Below, one piece after another: positions 59,401 through 64,000 of a stretch of DNA of 64,000 bases. The notes below the pieces were generated by a model. That model was given only the letters and a program-made list of their open reading frames with translations. It was not told where the DNA came from and made no database searches. A program made the translations under genes and the position numbers. This DNA is from Cocos nucifera. Lineage: Eukaryota > Streptophyta > Magnoliopsida > Arecales > Arecaceae. The number at the start of each line of letters is the position of its first letter. Within the stretch, counting starts at the first letter, position 1. The stretch lies in assembly GCA_006176705.1 (NCBI GenBank), contig QRFJ01000747.1:186001-250000 (forward strand), given 5' to 3'.

Positions 59401-60746
59401 GGTTGTCCAAGTCAGAAAAGGTTGTCTTATTTTGTAAGACATTACCTGCCATTTTTGGTCACCTGCCATTTCTTGTTCTTTGACTTTGGTCAAAAGTCTA
59501 CCTTTGACTGGTCAAACGTTGACCATTGACACTTTGACTTTTGACCACATGTCATGCACCTATTGGAGAGCTGGTGGGGGCCTGTCCCCCTGCCAGAACC
59601 TGGCAAGGAGAAGGGCGCACGCCACCCTAGGGTGGCGTGTGCCCAAGTTGGAGGCGCCTAGGAGTCCTTGTTGGACAAGGACTCCATCTCCCTTTTTGGA
59701 TTCCAATTAGAGTTCTACTAAGAATCCAAGTTTGACTGGTCTTAGGGCCCTCTAAGGAGGAATCCAGGGGACTCTATTCCCAACCAATCAGATTTAGATC
59801 TGATTTCACAAAGGGTTGTGATTGGTTGGGAAGAAGAGGAGTTGGATCACAAGAGTCTATAAATAAGACCCTGCGCCCAACTCAATTAATAGATTGAAAT
59901 CAATTCCCCACGCCCCAAGGCTGCCTCTCCCCTCCTTCCTCCATGCCAACCAGTCTCTTCTCCCCTTGCTCTCCACGTCCAAAAGGAGTTTTGGATTTTG
60001 GTTGGTGCGATTCAGATCAAGAAAGGCGATCAAAAGCAAGAAGGCTGCGCTGCTGCAAAGGACGACTGCTGATCTTCAAAAGAAGTTTTGAAGATCCTCC
60101 AGATCAGATCCAAATTTAATTTTTGGAGGCGTGATAGAGAAGAAGAGGATCTCTAGATCTAGCCTGAGTGGATACCGGTAGAGGCCAGGCGCTTGCGTGG
60201 CTAGATCCAAAACCTTCCGCTGCAAATAGGATCATCAACGGATAATAGGATTACCCAAATCAGGTAAATTAAATTTGATTTAATTTATTTTTATTTTATT
60301 TTATTTATTAAAATAATAGAATCAAATCTGAAATATCTCAGATCTGATACGGATCAAAGAAAAAAATTTTTGAAATATATCTCTTGATCTGATCAGATCT
60401 GAACGAACCTGGACCGAAAAATCAGAATTTTTCTTCAGAATGCGATCTCATCTTACTAGGAGTGATCGATTCCATGTTGACCTACTCACAACCTTCATAT
60501 ATAATCACCATATCCAGATCACCTTATACATGACTAGTCATGAATGAGTACGAACCAAAATATAGATTCATATATATAAGATTCTATGGTAGTCTCAGGT
60601 CAAAGAACTACATGCACAACTGCCACTATGAGAACCATCTATTGAAATGTAGATAAAACTCTATTAAATGTTCTTGACTTGGATCAATTCAGTGAACTCA
60701 TTCTCTAATGAGCACCCATATCCTTGTATTAGTATCGCACACAAGT
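56443..60746 (-). mobile_element. Truncated solo LTR of the copia-2 family (minus), interrupted
   Basis: Same left junction as L ('caagcc|tgtagggtttgg'). It runs 56443-58153, is interrupted by a solo LTR of the copia-1 family, and resumes 60438-60746. It stops where L position 24772 would be; the rest of the LTR is deleted together with the last PDK exon. GTACG at 56928-56932 is the empty site for the L copia-1 insertion. Confidence 0.85.
58154..60437 (+). mobile_element. Solo LTR of the copia-1 family (2284 bp)
   Basis: From TGTTAGATATATGTGCCC to ...TTTTTCTTCA, alignable end to end with 16200-18489. There is no internal sequence. The flanking five bases AAGTG (58149-58153) and GAATG (60438-60442) match only in part, so the target-site duplication is uncertain. 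L has no insertion at the corresponding place (near 24457). TATA box at about 59858. Confidence 0.85.
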
Positions 60747-63571
60747 GACTTTGTAAATTTTAGATTCAAATTCAAACTAAATCATTTAACACTAGCACTT
60801 TTGAAATTTGTATTCTTAAGTTAAAACTTGCTATAAAACAATTAAATCATAGGTATGAAACCAAATTTTAAATTTAATCTAGCTAAGGTATGTGGTAAAA
60901 TGTGCTAGCCATTTTTGTTTATGCATCACACACACCAAACCTCTATATGCATGCCTTGCCATGCCACGAGCATGTGCATGACATGGCATGCTAAGCCGAA
61001 CCAAGTGAGTGAATAAGAGCATGTAGGCACTAACCTACATCTTCAAAGCCTAACTGGGCCTAAAATAATTAGACATCAGTAAATGTCTAATGGCTAGGTC
61101 CATTGGACTGGCCCATCACCAAGTCAACCCAAAACCCTACCACAAAACAAAACAAAAAAATGGAGGAAGACTCCCATCGGAGTCTTCTTCTCTAGTGAGT
61201 TCGATTAAGAAACAATCTCTTAGGATCGTCGAACTCAAGCAGAACCCTAGGAAATACTCTATAAATAGCCCCTCCCCTCTATGACCCTCTACCAAAGAAA
61301 AAGGCGATTGTTTCACCTCCTCCTCTCTCTTTCTCCCGTTTATGTTAACAACTTTACATCATTATGTCCGCTAGAAATTAGAATTGGAGATGCAATCGAA
61401 ACTGAGATAACACCCTAGCCTTTCTCCCCTTTGTTTCTTCTTCTCTTTATGGCCCTAAATGACCCCGCACCAACTTATACTTGGCTGGAAATCAATCAAG
61501 TTTCACTTTTCCTATTTTTTGGCCTTAATTTCTTTCTTTTCCAGCCACTGATGTCATTGCCTCGTGGTGCTAGAGTCCTGTTCATATAGCCCGACCTCCC
61601 TATTATCTTCATGGTAGTGCCATGACCACCGATGATCGGCCAACAGCCAAAAAAGACCAAGGGCTAGATGTCCTATTTTCTTTCCTATGATTTTCTATTA
61701 GCCAGTCACTATGTGACCACCCCCCTTCCCCTATTTTGCTAAGAAAGAAAGAAAGAAAAAAGAAACATGAGAGAGAAGAGTTGTCTCTCTCCTTCTCTCT
61801 CTAATGTTGCTCTCTTTTTCTCTATATATAATCTATGAACCCCAATATCTATTGCCATAGTTCTCTACTATGAACCCAAAAGGATCTTTTAGAAAAGAGG
61901 CCCAAAATTACTTCGATATCTGTGCAGTATGTTGGTTCCCAACATGGCCCTCATCAGATATTCTTAGAATCTGGATATTGTTAATTCCTATTGAGTCATG
62001 TAAATCATAATTAATCATGACGGATGGAGTTCACCTTTTTCGGACAGATCTAGTTATTCAAAAATTACCACTTGGTCGATCCCATCCTTCCTTCATCTCG
62101 GTCTTGATTTAAAATCCATTATTGATGAACACTGCTGATCGATCTTGGTCTTAATCTAATTCATACTTTATAATTTCTTGATCAAGTCGCTTAGATATGA
62201 CTCATCCAGTCCATCGAACTGAATACTCAGCCAATAGTCTTCTTTGATTATTATTTAACTTCATTGAATTGAATGAAAATGATTATGGTTGAATATTTTA
62301 AATAGGATTAGCTGATTCCTTTAACAAAGTCTGAATATCTAGGATGAACAAGATAAATAGATCTTATGCTCCTTATTTATTTATTTTCCAAGCATAAGAT
62401 CTACTATTGATGAAATTATATTTTTCATAAAATAAAGGATCAACATTTGTATATGAAAATTGATGCTTTCTTATAAAAATTAGTTTCATAAATATCTTTG
62501 ATGAACAACATATGTTTATGAAGCATGAATCTAATTATACCATTCGGTACTTTTCCATCTACGTGTGTATATATTTTAATAAAGATAAATAAAATTTTAA
62601 AGGTTCTCAAATAGCTATCGTAGTCTCATGAAAGTGGGATCAATCGGCAAAAGTTCTTATACCAAAGAATATAAAGTTGATAATGAATACGAATTATGAA
62701 ACTTATAACGACCATCTTTATTATATTTTATTTAATTTTTTTCACCTACATATGTATATAATTTTAAAAAAAGATATAAAATTTTAAAAGCTCTTCGATA
62801 GTTATAATAGTTTCATGGAAGTAAGGTCAATCAACAAATGGCCATCTACCAATGGATAGAAAGTTGATACGGAACACAAATTATGAAACTTGTTGATTAT
62901 AATGATGGCCATCTTTATTATATTTTATTTGTAATACATCATTTATTCTATTCAAGATAATGAATATTAGCTTCATATTATCATGTGCCATATCCGTGTA
63001 ACGTCTAAATTTAAGGTGTGACAAAATGAGTATGTTGTTGCATTTAAATATCTAATATAGAACAACAATAACTAGGTCTGATCTACTAGAATTCTTTGAT
63101 TGCTCAAGAAGAATATGAAAGGCTTGGGAAAATTGAAAATGAGAGAGAAATTGAGTGGAAATTTTGAAGGAAGACAAAAAGCAAGAAGCTCGAGTCATTT
63201 CAAAATTGTGTTATTTGAGAACGATCAATTTGGAGCGTTTTTTTAGAGTCCGTCTGGGCAACCGTAGAGAGATTCATAGAGATCTCAATGGCTGTCTCAT
63301 AATATCCCATAATAGCCTGATAATTGAGACCCGTAATATGTATATTATGATTTCATATCAGTCAAGGCCAACCTTTTAAAATTTCAACTTCAAATTTTAA
63401 CTAAATCAATTAAAAAAATTTGATCTGACTAGATTCTGATAAAACATGCCAACCATGTGCATGTGTTATTCACACACGGCTTGCCGGCATGAGCATGCGA
63501 GTGCCTGTCTGGTTACAAGCCCATCATCTCAAAAGCCCAATAGGGGTTGAAACAACTTGATATCAATAAAT
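60747..63571. other. 2.8-kb non-coding block, copy of L 27230-30126
   Basis: No gene. The promoter-like 'ctctataaatagcccc' is kept near 61256. The 40-bp tandem duplication of L is absent. The small frame at 63155 is also open in L (29694) but resembles no family. Confidence 0.5.
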
Positions 63572-64000
63572 AATTGCATCTAAATGTGCAATGTGGACAA
63601 TTAAGAATCGAATTTCAAAATTCAAATCTTTTAAAAAAGAATATAATTAAAATCTTTATTTAAAAATTTAAGCCCCTTTTCGAAAAAGAAATTAAAATTC
63701 CAACATCTTTAGCACGATCATGCTCGGACTTTAACTTGGCATATTATGTAGGAAGCAATAAAACCCAAACCCATGGATATCCGACCCAATCCAATCTGAT
63801 TGGATCGGATAGTCAATGTGTTGACTGGATTTTGGCCGGATTTGGATAAAACCTTAATGTTTAACTTTAGGTTCAGACCGGATAGTTATGCACTTGACCC
63901 AAATCCGATGCAAACTATTTTAATGTATGTATATATATATATATATATATATTAAAAATATTTTATCAATTATCATCTATCAGTTATCAAATCCTAACTT
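63572..64000. other. Gypsy-empty site and right flank
   Basis: AATTG at 63572-63576 corresponds to AGTTG, duplicated around the L gypsy element. The following 420 bp match L 39044-39500. A (TA)n run lies at about 63929-63953. No gene. Confidence 0.75.

Larger units (their letters stand above)
40070..64000 (+). repeat. Segmental duplication, copy R (right end outside the window)
   Basis: Direct second copy of L beginning near 'ctcaggcctaaag'. It contains the F-box start, PDK exons A-C, the solo LTR and the 2.8-kb block in the order of L. It lacks the F-box body, 2457 bp including the last PDK exon, and the three L insertions. It adds copia-2 and a solo LTR of the copia-1 family. Confidence 0.85.

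Noticed and set aside
1..64000. CRISPR arrays, bacterial operons or a novel defence system
   Set aside because: All identifiable content is plant nuclear: introns, LTR retrotransposons, CACTA elements. Tandem repeats seen have no unique spacers.

Overview
The window is repeat-rich nuclear DNA from a flowering plant. It has Ty1/copia and Ty3/gypsy LTR retrotransposons with tRNA-Met-type primer sites, CACTA (En/Spm) DNA transposons, and pieces of two plant nuclear genes with spliceosomal introns. A monocot, possibly a palm, is a guess I cannot verify. I found no intact protein-coding gene, no RNA gene and no CRISPR. A run of exactly 1000 N (21304-22303) is an assembly gap.

The main structure is a two-copy direct segmental duplication, here called L (about 1935-40069) and R (about 40070 to the window end, incomplete). 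By eye the shared parts differ by roughly 4-6%. Both copies contain an F-box/DUF295 gene remnant, a pyruvate dehydrogenase kinase (PDK) remnant, a minus-strand solo LTR lying in the PDK intron, and a 2.8-kb non-coding block. Each copy has lost different parts. L keeps the F-box body and the PDK 3' half including the last exon. R keeps the F-box start and three PDK exons but has lost the last one. Both share one PDK frameshift, so the PDK gene was probably already broken before duplication.

After duplication, L received a CACTA element (9592-15216, target-site duplication ATG), a copia element (16200-23233, GTACG) nested in the solo LTR, and a gypsy element (30132-39038, AGTTG). All three have a matching unoccupied site in R. 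R carries a copia element of 11.3 kb (41343-52637, AACAT) with an internal 1319-bp tandem duplication, and a solo LTR (58154-60437) of the same family as the L copia.

Layout: 1-1126 right end of a CACTA element with a 180-bp repeat array; 1127-1934 unassigned; 1935-3470 F-box pseudogene; 3471-8042 low-coding repeats and a minus-strand copia fragment with gag; 8043-25848 PDK 3' half interrupted by the CACTA, solo LTR and copia; 25849-30131 non-coding; 30132-39038 gypsy; 39039-40069 non-coding; 40070-41342 F-box 5' remnant; 41343-52637 copia; 52638-56442 PDK exons and introns; 56443-60746 truncated solo LTR with a nested solo LTR; 60747-64000 non-coding block shared with L.

I saw no new functional system. 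The value of the window is that the order of duplication, insertion and deletion can be read from paired empty sites and target-site duplications.
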